A stretch of 64,000 bases of DNA from assembly GCF_900090285.1 (NCBI RefSeq), contig NZ_LT607754.1, positions 5,792,001 to 5,856,000 on the forward strand. Reading direction: 5' to 3'. A program made the position numbers and the translations under genes. Origin of the DNA: Micromonospora inositola (GTDB lineage Bacteria > Actinomycetota > Actinomycetes > Mycobacteriales > Micromonosporaceae). The first letter of the stretch is position 1; the number at the start of each line of letters is the position of its first letter. This document shows positions 1 through 7,863 of the stretch, piece after piece. The notes under the pieces were generated by a model that was not told the origin of the DNA, did no database searches, and was given only the letters and a program-made list of their open reading frames with translations.

Positions 1-327
1 GACGAGCGGCAGCGTGACCACGGCGACCAGCGAGTTGACCGCGGTGAGGGTGATGTTCAACCCGATGTCACCGCGGGCGAAATGGCTGTAGACGGCCGCG
101 AGCGTTCCGCCGGGCGATGCGGCCAGGAGCAGCATCCCGACCGCGGTGTCGGTGTCCGCGCCGGTCAGCGCGAGCAGCGCCAGGCAGAGCGCGGGCATCA
201 ACACCAGTTGGCAGGCCAGTGCGGTGCCCACTGCACGCGGCACCCTCATCACGCGGGCGAAGTCCGCGAAGGTGAGGGCCAGTCCCAGGCCGAGCATGAT
301 GACCGCCAGGGCGAACGGCAACACCAA
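1..327 (-). CDS. Bile acid:sodium symporter family protein (partial, N-terminal part)
   Basis: This is the N-terminal part of a BASS-type sodium-coupled transporter; the gene runs off the left edge. Translation from 327 gives three or four hydrophobic membrane segments and the family-typical stretch ASPGGTLA followed by SHFARGDIGLN. The start is uncertain: a TTG at 325-327 and a GTG at 322-324 are the only in-frame candidates after the upstream stop, and the purine-rich AGGAGAA lies about 25 bases upstream. It sits directly after the enoyl-CoA hydratase on the same strand, so the two are probably cotranscribed. The family is well supported; the substrate cannot be told from the sequence. Confidence 0.75.
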   Translation of the reverse strand, partial: MVLPFALAVIMLGLGLALTFADFARVMRVPRAVGTALACQLVLMPALCLALLALTGADTDTAVGMLLLAASPGGTLAAVYSHFARGDIGLNITLTAVNSLVAVVTLPLV

Positions 328-366
328 GTGGTCAAGACAGAGCTGTGCAACATCTTCTCCTGGGGA

Positions 367-1128
367 TCAGTGCTGGTGGTATTCGCCGACCGACTTGGCG
401 AAGAAGGCACGCAGTGCCTCCTTGTGGTCGTCCTTCAGGAACAACTCGGACAGTTCGTCGACCTGCCGCCGGTGCGCCTCGTCCCGGCTCATCTCCAGGG
501 CGTCGTTCACGCAGCGCTTGGTGGCCTCCACCGACAGGGGGGCGCAAGTCGCGATCCGCTCCGCCTCCGCCAGCGCGACGTGCATGAGCGCCTCGGGTGC
601 GCACACCTCGGTTACCAGTCCCCACGCCGCGGCCCGCTCGGCTCCGTAGCGTTCGCCGGCGAGGAGGATCTCCTTGGCCGGCCCGAGTCCCACGATCCTG
701 GCCAGGCGCCAGAAGTTCGCCATGAGGCGCACGTTGACCCCGGCCGCGACGAAGGACGCCTCGCTCGACGCGACGCGGATGTCGCAGGCCAGGGCCAGCT
801 CGAACCCGCCGCCGACGGCCGGCCCGTTGACCGCGGCGATCACCGGAGCACGGAACCTCTCCAGGCCGTCGACGATCCGCTCGAAGTCCGCCACGAAGTC
901 CGGCAGTTCGGTCCGGCTCATCCGCTGGTCCTGGACCAGGTCCGCGCCGGCGGTGAACACACCTGCGGCCCCGGTGAGGACGACCGCACGAACCTCTTGG
1001 TCCTCCAGCCGGTCGATGGCCGTCTTCAGGTGCGCCCGGCTCTCCCAGGAGAGGGTGTTGACGGGCGGGTTGCTCAGTGTGATCACCACGACGTGCGGGG
1101 TGTGGTGCCGCAGCTGGACTGCGCTCAC
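367..1128 (-). CDS. Enoyl-CoA hydratase/isomerase family protein
   Basis: A 253-residue crotonase-fold protein that should act on a CoA thioester in the cytoplasm. The oxyanion-hole region AAVNGPAVGGGFELALACDIR and the downstream GLV segment are clear. At the place where classical hydratases carry the first catalytic glutamate (xPExxLG) this protein reads AAGVNVR, so it may be an isomerase or another crotonase type instead of a standard hydratase. The GTG start at 1126-1128 overlaps the stop of the CoA-transferase remnant, indicating a former two-gene operon for activation and transformation of an acyl-CoA. The family call is firm; the reaction is not. Confidence 0.85.
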   Translation of the reverse strand: MSAVQLRHHTPHVVVITLSNPPVNTLSWESRAHLKTAIDRLEDQEVRAVVLTGAAGVFTAGADLVQDQRMSRTELPDFVADFERIVDGLERFRAPVIAAVNGPAVGGGFELALACDIRVASSEASFVAAGVNVRLMANFWRLARIVGLGPAKEILLAGERYGAERAAAWGLVTEVCAPEALMHVALAEAERIATCAPLSVEATKRCVNDALEMSRDEAHRRQVDELSELFLKDDHKEALRAFFAKSVGEYHQH

Positions 1129-1511
1129 TTCTCCTCCTTGGCCACGCCGGCGGCCAGCAGGGCCTCGATCTCGGACGGGCTGAAGCCCGCCTCGGTCAGT
1201 ACGTTGGTGGTGTGCTCGCCCAGCAGCGGGGCAGGACGGTGAATGGCTGCCGGAGTGTGGGAGAACTTGACGGGCACTCCGATGTGCTTGACCGGCCCTG
1301 CCGTGGGGTGTTCGACCTCGACGAGCATCCGCCTGGCCCGGACCCGGGGGTCGGAGTAGACCTGACCGATGTCGTACACGGGTCCGGCGGGAATGCCGTG
1401 TGGCAGGAGGATGTCCATCCACTGCTCGGTGGTGTGCTCCAGGAACTTCTTCTGCAGTTCCTCCGTCAGCGACGGGCGGTTGGCCAGACGGGACATCGGA
1501 TCGGCAAACAT
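1125..1511 (-). pseudogene. CaiB/BaiF-type CoA-transferase, C-terminal remnant
   Basis: Only the last 128 residues of a class III CoA-transferase remain; full-length members have roughly 380-420. The visible part includes the HGIPAGPVYD segment and the C-terminal region with LGEHT, both usual for CaiB/BaiF proteins. The N-terminal catalytic half is absent: sequence homology stops at about 1511 and within 60 bases there is a terminator and a tRNA 3' half. The truncation therefore coincides with the left-most attachment-like scar, and I infer that integration or deletion at this site removed the rest. Confidence 0.8.
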
Positions 1512-1525
1512 AGAAGAAAGTCAAA

Positions 1526-1560
1526 GCCCTGACCAGCGTGTATGCTGGTCAGGGCCTTTT
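1526..1560. terminator. Bidirectional intrinsic terminator next to tRNA-Pro remnant A
   Basis: A perfect 12-bp stem (1526-1537 with 1544-1555) and a 6-base loop, with AAA on the left and TTTT on the right. It lies just beyond the 3' end of the leftward tRNA-Pro half at 1567-1607, where a tRNA terminator is expected. Confidence 0.85.
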
Positions 1561-1566
1561 GTCTGC

Positions 1567-1607
1567 CGGGACGGCCGGATTCGAACCGACGACCCCTTGA
1601 CCCCCAG
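1567..1607 (-). repeat. tRNA-Pro(GGG) 3' half, att-like direct repeat copy A
   Basis: Read on the minus strand this is the 3' part of a proline tRNA: anticodon loop CTGGGGG, the 3' anticodon-stem strand TCAAG, a TTCGAAT T-loop with a 5-bp stem, and the acceptor strand CGTCCCG. No D-arm or 5' acceptor half follows to the right, so it is not a functional tRNA. The base at the discriminator position is G here, but A in copies B, C and D. The same 41 bases recur at 5848, 13072 and 42927 in the same orientation. Confidence 0.85.
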
Positions 1608-2136
1608 AACTATCCGCCACACGTCCACGCACGTCACGCACGCTATTCCCAAGATCAGGACGTGTAGTCGACGGCATGCGGCCACCCATCGCGCACGCCG
1701 TGTGGTCCCCACCTGGTCTCCGGGCGCTACGCAACCGGTTGGCTACGAGCCAACCCAACCGACCCTCGGTACCCGGGCTCGCTGGGGTGATGCTGCGGGC
1801 CGCCCGTCGGCCTCTTGCAGACTAGGTGTGGACTGCCCGCCCGCCAATGGACGTCCGGAAGGTGACGTACGCCGTGGTCTCTCCGCGGCGGCCTGCAGCA
1901 AGCACCTGCAGGCCTTCGCCGGAACTCCGGTTACACATTGTCACCCCGTTGGACGGTTTTGCCGTTACCAGCCACTGTGCCCTCCGCTGATGACCAGCGA
2001 CCGAGCAGCTTCGACCATTGACCTTCTGCGCCTGCATCAGCCCCAGGCGCCGGAATTCTGCAGCGGTGGAGGAACTCGATGCTCTTCCAGACCGCCCCAA
2101 ACCCCGGCACGTGTCGTTGGCCCGAACGGTGGCCAC
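1608..2136. other. Gene-poor stretch inside the integration region
   Basis: I see no credible coding region, RNA or long repeat in these 529 bases. Open frames here are interrupted or have compositions unlike proteins. It separates tRNA-Pro remnant A from the endolysin gene and is probably decayed mobile DNA. Confidence 0.4.
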
Positions 2137-2883
2137 TCACTCCGAGGTAACGGGTGTAGTCCACGCAGCGCTCCAGGTTACCTGGCCAATCTTGCCGTCG
2201 GCCTTGCCGTCAACCAGCAGGCCCTTTTGCTCCTGGAACTGCTTGCACACCTTGGCCGTGCGGTCGTTGTAAAGACCATCGGTGCCGATGTGCCAGCCGC
2301 GCACATGCATGCGCTGCTGCCAGGCCCGCAGTCCGTCGCGGTAGGCCTTGGGCCCTTGCTGCCCAGTCACCGCGTGCGGGCCGGCCGTCGCAGGTCCGTA
2401 ATACCAGCCTTTCGGCAGGGGGAACGGCGGCACCTCCGACGGAGTTCTTCCCACCCCCGGGTACGCGGGATAGCCATATCCGACGATGTGTGAGCGTCGT
2501 ACCACCCGGTCCACACGGTCGCTGACGTTGCCCTCGATCGTGACGATACCGCCGTCTGGCAACGTCCGGATCACGATGCCGACATGGTTGATCCGATCAG
2601 GTCCGCCCGGCAACTGGAAGAAAGCGATTGCGCCGCGCCGTGGCCGCGACCCCCACTGGTTCTTTCCCTTGAACCAGTTGGCGTGACTGGGCGTGAAGGC
2701 AAAGCGCCCCACAATCTTGGACAGGCCCGCCTGGTCCGCGCACCACGACACGAACATGTCGCACCAGCGCACGTTCTCGAAGCCGGACGCGTACCACTTG
2801 CCATACTTGGTGAGGTTGTTCGGGCCCTCGTGATAGCCACGCTCTCCATCCGCGATCGCAATGATCTTGTCCGCTGAGCTCAT
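2137..2883 (-). CDS. Phage-type endolysin: CHAP-like amidase plus peptidoglycan-binding domain
   Basis: A 248-residue protein without a signal peptide. Residues about 5-125 form a CHAP/NlpC-type papain fold with the nucleophile in WCDMF (Cys41), the histidine in INHVGIV (His100) and a polar residue in EGN (Asn119). Residues about 170-240 form a peptidoglycan-binding domain (KAYRDGLRAWQ to GKIGQVTW). It should cut peptide bonds in peptidoglycan. Its ATG overlaps the stop of a small acidic gene (2880-3026). No holin, capsid or tail gene is nearby, so this is either a phage remnant or a cargo lysin of an integrative element. Confidence 0.82.
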   Translation of the reverse strand: MSSADKIIAIADGERGYHEGPNNLTKYGKWYASGFENVRWCDMFVSWCADQAGLSKIVGRFAFTPSHANWFKGKNQWGSRPRRGAIAFFQLPGGPDRINHVGIVIRTLPDGGIVTIEGNVSDRVDRVVRRSHIVGYGYPAYPGVGRTPSEVPPFPLPKGWYYGPATAGPHAVTGQQGPKAYRDGLRAWQQRMHVRGWHIGTDGLYNDRTAKVCKQFQEQKGLLVDGKADGKIGQVTWSAAWTTPVTSE

Positions 2884-3026
2884 GACTCGTCGTCCTCCTT
2901 GTCTGGGGGCACGTCAACCGCTGCCGCACTCTGGTCCCCGTCTTCGGGTTGTACGTCGCTGTCGGTGCCCCGCTGCTCCTTCAATTCGGCCAGCTCATCA
3001 AGCAGCTCGGACTCACGCTCTGACAT
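2880..3026 (-). CDS. Small acidic protein upstream of endolysin
   Basis: A 48-residue, strongly acidic protein (starts MSERESELLDELAELKEQ) with a predicted N-terminal helix and a low-complexity acidic tail. The ATG at 3024-3026 follows a good GGAGG ribosome site, and its TGA overlaps the ATG of the endolysin, so the pair is translationally coupled. I do not recognise a family. By position it could be a phage-type accessory protein; it has no membrane segment, so it is not a classical holin. Confidence 0.6.
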   Translation of the reverse strand: MSERESELLDELAELKEQRGTDSDVQPEDGDQSAAAVDVPPDKEDDES

Positions 3027-3101
3027 GGGGTCCACCTCCGATGGCGCAATTGTCAATACTTGTGGATGAAGGATCTTGGTTAACCGACAACGCAACCAGC
3101 G

Positions 3102-3770
3102 TCACTGCATCAGACGGCGTGGCTGGCGTCTGCGCTGCTTATCGTTTTGCTGTGAGGCCACCGCCGCGCACAGCCCTTCGAACAGGGACGGCTCTCCACT
3201 GAAGAACGGCTGCTTGCCGGCGAGGAAGAGAACCCTGCCGTCTTCGGGGTCGAGCACGGACCGCCCAACGGTACGGAGCACCTTCCGGCCCGTCTGCGGG
3301 TCGGTAAAGATGAGCTCGCCCACTGTCGTCTCGGTGGCCGAGTTGAAGTCGCCCGCCACGGCGAAATCTGTCGTGATGATGTTCGATTGCGTGTACGGCA
3401 CCGCGGCTCGGGTGAGCGGGTTGCTCCATGAGGCGCTCGTCCAGCGCTCGTGGTTGAGGACTCGCTCGATGTTGCCTTCGCCGTCGTACCAAATCGTCAG
3501 GCGCTGGTGTTCCACGCCCTGGTCGAAGATGTGGAACGCCTCGGCGCCGTCGCCGCAGACGATCCCCGTGTCGACGGGTTCCTCGACGCGCTCGCGGGTC
3601 CCCGAGCAGATCGTGCCCTCGCCGACAATCGTGCAGGTGAGGAAAGTCGGCGGGGGCGGATTGAGGTCGTCGGTCGCCGACTGCGCGGCAATCGCCGATG
3701 GGGCCCCGGTCAGCAGGGCTAACGCCCCGAGGGCCGCGAAGACGATCCCACGTCGCATTGCGATGACCAT
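3102..3770 (-). CDS. Secreted protein of unknown function
   Basis: A 222-residue protein with a clear Sec signal peptide (MVIAMRRG, then a hydrophobic run ending APSAIAAQSA). The mature part has several cysteines (for example FLTCTIVGEGTICSG and GIVCGDG), suggesting disulfides outside the cell. I know no named family for it. Starts at 3770 or 3758 are both possible; 3770 has a purine-rich GAAGTGGGGG upstream. It is a single gene, divergent from the IclR regulator at 3927. Confidence 0.6.
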   Translation of the reverse strand: MVIAMRRGIVFAALGALALLTGAPSAIAAQSATDDLNPPPPTFLTCTIVGEGTICSGTRERVEEPVDTGIVCGDGAEAFHIFDQGVEHQRLTIWYDGEGNIERVLNHERWTSASWSNPLTRAAVPYTQSNIITTDFAVAGDFNSATETTVGELIFTDPQTGRKVLRTVGRSVLDPEDGRVLFLAGKQPFFSGEPSLFEGLCAAVASQQNDKQRRRQPRRLMQ

Positions 3771-3926
3771 GATGGCCCCCACTTCAGACCGCCGCCGTTT
3801 ATCGGCGAGCCGACGATCCTCATCGTCTGCGTGACGCGACATGTCGCACCAGTAGGCCGTGTCACTCAGTGACCCGGGTCGTAGATCCGACAAGTGGTCC
3901 GGAACCGCTGGGCCGATAATTTCGCC

Positions 3927-4676
3927 ATGGACGATCACACCGTCACCGGCAGAGTCATGGCAGTTCTCGATGCAGTGGCGCATCTTTCCGGTCGGGCGAC
4001 CCTGGCCGCGCTCACGCGCATCACCGGCATCCCAAAGCCCACGGTCCGGCGAATCGCCGCGGACCTGGTGATTCGGGGCATGCTCGAGCGCGACGTTGAC
4101 GGCTACCGGCTCGGTGCGCACCTGTTCCACCTCGGGGCGGAAGCGGCAAGACAGCAGGGTGTTCGCCGCGACGCGGCGCCCTTCGTCCAGGACCTCTTCG
4201 CGCGTACCGGAGAAATCGCCTGGATGACCGCGTTCACCGACACGAGCAACACGCTTGTGGAGAGCGCATTCGGAAGCCAACACATCGACGATATGCGCAG
4301 GCCCTGGCCGGCGGTCATCCGCAGCGCCTATTTCCTGGCGACCGCCGCCGGGCGCCTCGTACTGGCGCATCGTCCGGAGCTGGTCGACGACGTGCGATCA
4401 CAGCCGCTACCCAGACTCACCCCGTACACGGTCACGAACTGGGGCCAGGTCGCCAATGCCGTCGGACTCGTCCGTGACAGCGGGGTTGCGATCGAGCAAG
4501 AACAGACGACGCTCGGTTACAGCTGCATCGCGGCAGGCGTACACGACCGGCAGGGCAAGCTTGTCGGCGCCATCGGCGTCTGCGGTCGCACCAGCACCTT
4601 CGTCGCCGAACGCCTGCGCAGGCCCGTCCGGAGCGCGGCCAACCAATTGAGCCAGATGGTCGCCGCACCGTACTGA
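3927..4676 (+). CDS. IclR family transcriptional regulator
   Basis: A 249-residue regulator. Residues about 5-65 form the winged helix (ATLAALTRITGIPKPTVRRIAADL) and the rest is the IclR effector-binding domain, including the family-typical end GAIGVCGRTS. I chose the ATG at 3927 because homology begins there, although the frame is open further upstream. No catabolic gene that it might control is adjacent: it lies between a secreted protein and IS debris, so its target is unknown. Confidence 0.85.
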   Translation: MDDHTVTGRVMAVLDAVAHLSGRATLAALTRITGIPKPTVRRIAADLVIRGMLERDVDGYRLGAHLFHLGAEAARQQGVRRDAAPFVQDLFARTGEIAWMTAFTDTSNTLVESAFGSQHIDDMRRPWPAVIRSAYFLATAAGRLVLAHRPELVDDVRSQPLPRLTPYTVTNWGQVANAVGLVRDSGVAIEQEQTTLGYSCIAAGVHDRQGKLVGAIGVCGRTSTFVAERLRRPVRSAANQLSQMVAAPY

Positions 4677-4838
4677 ACGGGAATAGGCGCTAGTGTCCTG
4701 AGTCGTTGATTCGTTACGAAGGTTGAGTAGGCTCGGGTTATGCCCACCCAGGCGTTGTTCCGGGTTGTGGGACTGCCCCCGGTTTGATTGACTCATGACC
4801 TGTGAGGATGTGCTCGTCGCTGGAAGGATGTCGGCCAT

Positions 4839-4904
4839 GCCGAAAGCATTCCCGCCGGAGTTCCGCCGTGACGTGGTCGCGGTTGCCCCGTCAGGTCGCT
4901 GATT
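4839..4904 (+). pseudogene. IS3-type transposase OrfA, N-terminal remnant
   Basis: Only MPKAFPPEFRRDVVAVA and a few more residues remain before a stop; this is the usual N-terminus of actinobacterial IS3-group OrfA proteins. The preceding 150 bases (about 4692-4838) also look like IS terminal DNA and hold no gene. The remnant marks an insertion that has mostly been lost. Confidence 0.55.
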
Positions 4905-4921
4905 GACTGTCTCCAATACAG

Positions 4922-5559
4922 GTGAATCTGAGTGCTTCCGGTTGCGCAATGGACGAGAGAGCAACAGCTAACGCCCTGCCTTGGCTGCTGCCATCCCGTC
5001 TGGCCGCCGACCCACACTCCGTGGAGCGGGCCAGGGCCTGGAGCCCCGACGGGCAACGGATCGCTCTGCTGGCATACGACGGCTGCGCCACCCTTCGGTG
5101 CGCCGACACCGCCGAGATGCTCCGGCGCTCCTGGCGGATCGAGTTCCTTGACGCGGCCACCGGCCGCCCAGTCGGCGACGCCATCCCGGTCCCCGGCTCG
5201 GCAGTAGAGCTGGTCGCCTGGCGAAAAGGTGATCCGGTAGTGAAGCGGCAGTCGCCGGAGGCGGATCAGGAGAAGCGGCACGCCGCTCTCGCGGCGGTCT
5301 CCGTCCGCGGCGGGGAGCAGGTGCTGCTGACCGCCCCGGGCGGCGTCAGCGACCTTGAGGTTCCCGGCGACCTGCTGGACCGGGCCGCATTCGGCGGTCC
5401 GGAACCGCGTCCGTCCCATTCGCCGCACCACCGTGGTTGTACGCCACGCTCGCGGTACCGCTGCTGCTCGCCGTCCTGGCCCTGGTGCGTTGGCAGCGCC
5501 GACGCTCAGCCGACGAGTCGCTAACCCTGCATGGGCATGCAAGTGGCGGCACAGCATGA
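4922..5559 (+). pseudogene. Frameshifted C-terminal fragment of a beta-propeller-like membrane protein
   Basis: From about residue 25 the frame reads like a propeller repeat (AWSPDGQRIALL, later FLDAATGRPVGDAI). Near 5410-5418 the sense shifts to the -1 frame, which then encodes a C-terminal membrane helix WLYATLAVPLLLAVLALVRW with a basic tail, ending at 5559. Neither frame alone gives a sensible protein, so one indel is likely. The 5' part of the gene is missing next to the IS3 remnant. The function of the parent protein is unknown to me. Confidence 0.55.
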
Positions 5560-5847
5560 GCAAATGGCCGGGGAGTGGTGCCGCTCCTTCATAGCCCAGC
5601 TCCCTGGCTGGGCTATGTCAAGCCTAGGAGGTCACCAGCGGGCCGGGGCCGCGCCGGCGCGGCCCGCTTTGCGGGCCGCTTGACGAAGCGAGGAGCACAA
5701 CTCGGCAGGGAACAGGGCCCGCCACATGCCTGACCACCGGTCAAGGAGCGTCAACGACCGTCAATTTGACCGATCGTGGTCCCCAGAAAGCCGGAAAGGC
5801 TGACGCGATATCTCGGGCCAGCCTCCTGACCTGCTGTTTCACCTTGT

Positions 5848-5888
5848 CGGGACGGCCGGATTCGAACCGACGACCCCTTGACCCCCAG
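5848..5888 (-). repeat. tRNA-Pro(GGG) 3' half, att-like direct repeat copy B
   Basis: This is identical over 41 bases to copy A (1567) and has the expected A at the discriminator position (complement of t5847). The sequence to the right is not a 5' tRNA half. The 5560-5847 interval to its left contains small hairpins but no gene I can support. Confidence 0.85.
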
Positions 5889-6074
5889 AGATCGGCAATG
5901 CGGTCCCATTCGGCTCGCACCGCTGGTCGGCGGTCCGATGGCGGCCACCGTGGTTCCGCTTGGTGCCGTCGGTTGCTGTACATCGCTGCTGTACGTCAGG
6001 TCCGTTAGTCGCCCGCCTGCCGTAGATCGGCATTATCACAGCTGGCCGCTGAGAGGTATTGCTAACATGCGGAC

Positions 6075-6437
6075 GTGTGTCGGTACTCAGAGACCACCTA
6101 CAGGGTCCACTACGTGTGTGTGCCGTGCCGTCGTAGTCACAAGTACGCCTGGGACGACGCGAAGCACCCATGTACGTCGTGTCGACAACCGATGGTCTTT
6201 GCTGGGCACGACTTTGCGGCGCCCCGCCGGCGGAACGACTCCGGTTGGGCCGCGGTTGCGGCAGTTCTCGGGGCGGGGCTGCGCTACGAGGGTTTCGAGA
6301 CCTGCGGGTGTTCGCGGGAGCCGAAGTTCCGGCCACGAACGAGCGCCCAAGTTCGGATGCGGCGCCGGGTCGCCAGCCGCCTTGGGCTGTCGGAGGCTGA
6401 GGCACTGGCTGCTCGGGATCCCCACGACCTTCGTTGA
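6075..6437 (+). CDS. Small protein with two CxxC motifs (zinc-ribbon-like)
   Basis: A 120-residue protein starting with GTG. CVPCRRSHK and HPCTSCRQPM give two CxxC pairs about 17 residues apart, which would bind one zinc ion in a ribbon. The rest is basic and ends with a helix-rich segment. I do not recognise a named family. It sits alone between tRNA-Pro copy B and a decayed tRNA-like sequence near 6466-6505. Confidence 0.55.
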   Translation: MCRYSETTYRVHYVCVPCRRSHKYAWDDAKHPCTSCRQPMVFAGHDFAAPRRRNDSGWAAVAAVLGAGLRYEGFETCGCSREPKFRPRTSAQVRMRRRVASRLGLSEAEALAARDPHDLR

Positions 6438-6777
6438 CAAGCCGAGGCATCGCGGTAGGCGATTGGATTGAGTACCAGGCTTGAACCCTGAACCCCTCCG
6501 GCCGGCTGTGGATCACCTCAGATCGGACGGATCGGCGTCCGGACCTGGGCGAGGTCTCTCGTTGCCTTACAACGGTTGACAGCCCTTGTCGGCCTCAGTT
6601 GTGCCCGGCTTGTGCCCGAAGATCTTGTCGTTCTCCTTCTCGTCCGCGATCTAGTGGAGTCAAGGAGCCCAGCGGCTTGTCGGTGCAGGCGGTTCTGGCA
6701 CGGGCCTCACGACGGCTGTCGGTGCTGTCTGCCAATATCTGCGAGAGATCGGTAGGGGCCCGGGATAACCTCCCGCG
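6438..6777. other. Gene-free stretch with a decayed tRNA 3'-like segment
   Basis: No coding region is supported. At about 6466-6505 the minus strand contains a T-arm-like GGTTCAAGCC with an imperfect 4-bp stem. It shares about 20 bases (CGAACCCTGAA-type core) with the tRNA 3' half at 12125-12166, so it may be an eroded copy of that attachment sequence. Confidence 0.3.
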
Positions 6778-7242
6778 GTGACCTCACCTGACCAGCCCCT
6801 CGTGGCCCCCTGTTTCGCCGTACCGCACCCGCCCGCCACCGACCGATTCCGCCTCGAGCCCCTCGGCCCTCAACACAATGCCGCCGACCACGCCGCTTGG
6901 ACCTCCAGCATCGCCCACATTCGGGCCAACCCCGACTTCGCCGGCCGCTCCTGGCCGCCGCCAGGAGGCATGACCCTGGAGGCCAACCTCGACGACCTAC
7001 GCCAGCACGCGGAGGACTTCGACCGGCGCGTCGGCTTCACCTACACCGTCCTCTCAGTCCCAGAAGACGACGTCATCGGCTGTGTCTACATATACAGCTC
7101 ACGTCACGAGTCCGGTGTCACTGACGTCCGCTCCTGGGTCCGCGCGGACCACGCTTCCCTCGACACCGAGCTCTACCGCGTCGTCAGCGACTGGCTGGCC
7201 CGCGAGTGGCCCTTCGAGCGAGTGGCGTACGCGCCTCGCTGA
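6778..7242 (+). CDS. GNAT-family N-acetyltransferase
   Basis: A 154-residue protein starting with GTG. The central part (GFTYTVLSVPEDDVIGCVYIYSSR) matches the beta4-beta5 region of GNAT folds, followed by VRSWVRADHASLDTELYRVVSDWLA, the acetyl-CoA-binding region and alpha4. It is shorter than typical RimJ-like enzymes but appears complete. It would acetylate an unknown amine with acetyl-CoA. A strong hairpin terminator follows at 7281-7311. Confidence 0.75.
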   Translation: MTSPDQPLVAPCFAVPHPPATDRFRLEPLGPQHNAADHAAWTSSIAHIRANPDFAGRSWPPPGGMTLEANLDDLRQHAEDFDRRVGFTYTVLSVPEDDVIGCVYIYSSRHESGVTDVRSWVRADHASLDTELYRVVSDWLAREWPFERVAYAPR

Positions 7243-7280
7243 GCCATGCTCCGTGCCGGCGCTTCCCGAAGCAGCATGCA

Positions 7281-7315
7281 GAAGGCCCGCAGGCGTTCCT
7301 CCGGGCCTTCTGATT
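7281..7315. terminator. Intrinsic terminator after the GNAT gene
   Basis: Complementary arms AGAAGGCCCG and CGGGCCTTCT flank a 12-base loop and are followed by GATTT. It lies between the GNAT gene and the tRNA-Pro(CGG) remnant, and may also have served the leftward tRNA. Confidence 0.75.
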
Positions 7316-7319
7316 TGAT

Positions 7320-7361
7320 TCACTGGCGTGGGATTTGAACCCACGACCTCTTCGTCCCGAA
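7320..7361 (-). repeat. tRNA-Pro(CGG) 3' half, att-like
   Basis: On the minus strand the sequence gives anticodon loop TTCGGGA (anticodon CGG), stem strand CGAAG, a 5-bp T-stem around TTCAAAT and an acceptor strand GCCAGTG with discriminator A. The bases to the right do not complete the tRNA. This is a second proline tRNA, different from the GGG copies, that seems to have served as an integration site. Confidence 0.7.
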
Positions 7362-7863
7362 AGAATGATCAGCCGTCGATGAGCTGGGCGAGTAGCTGGG
7401 CTGAGCTGCCGGAACGGTCCACCGCCGTCCGTGGACGTCCGGCGTCGGCCGCCCCGGTCGTCACCCAGCTAGTCACCCACCTGCTCGGCACCCGAACCAT
7501 CCCGATCTCGGGCCAGGCCGTCGGGGAGGTGCCCCGCTCCACCATCTCCGGAACGCGCTCGCTGCCGCAGATCCTCCAACCGGCCTTCCTCGTAAAGCAG
7601 CCGGTTCAGCTTTGCGCCGGGCTCGGCTGCGTCCTCGTCGTAGGGCTCGTGGGGCTGCTGGCCGTGTGGTGGGGCGGCCAGCAGCTCTAACGGCCCTCGA
7701 CAGGGTCGCTGACCTGCGTAGAAGTGGACTCAATGTGGCAGAACCCGAACCGGGTTCCCGCAGCTCAGGGGCCTGTTGTAACGGTTTCCGTGGTGCGTAG
7801 GCGAGTGGTCTGACGTGACTGGTGGACAGGATCACCGAAGGGCAGCGCCTTGGTCCACTGGGA
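7362..7863. other. Gene-poor stretch between tRNA-Pro(CGG) remnant and ArsR-type gene
   Basis: About 500 bases with no coding region I can support on either strand. Open frames are present, but their translations are low-complexity R/P/A-rich sequence typical of antisense or junk frames in high-GC DNA. It is likely decayed element DNA. Confidence 0.4.

Noticed and set aside
4692..4838. A complete insertion sequence before the IS3 OrfA remnant
   Set aside because: Only short end-like sequence is present, with no matching opposite end or transposase beyond about 20 codons.
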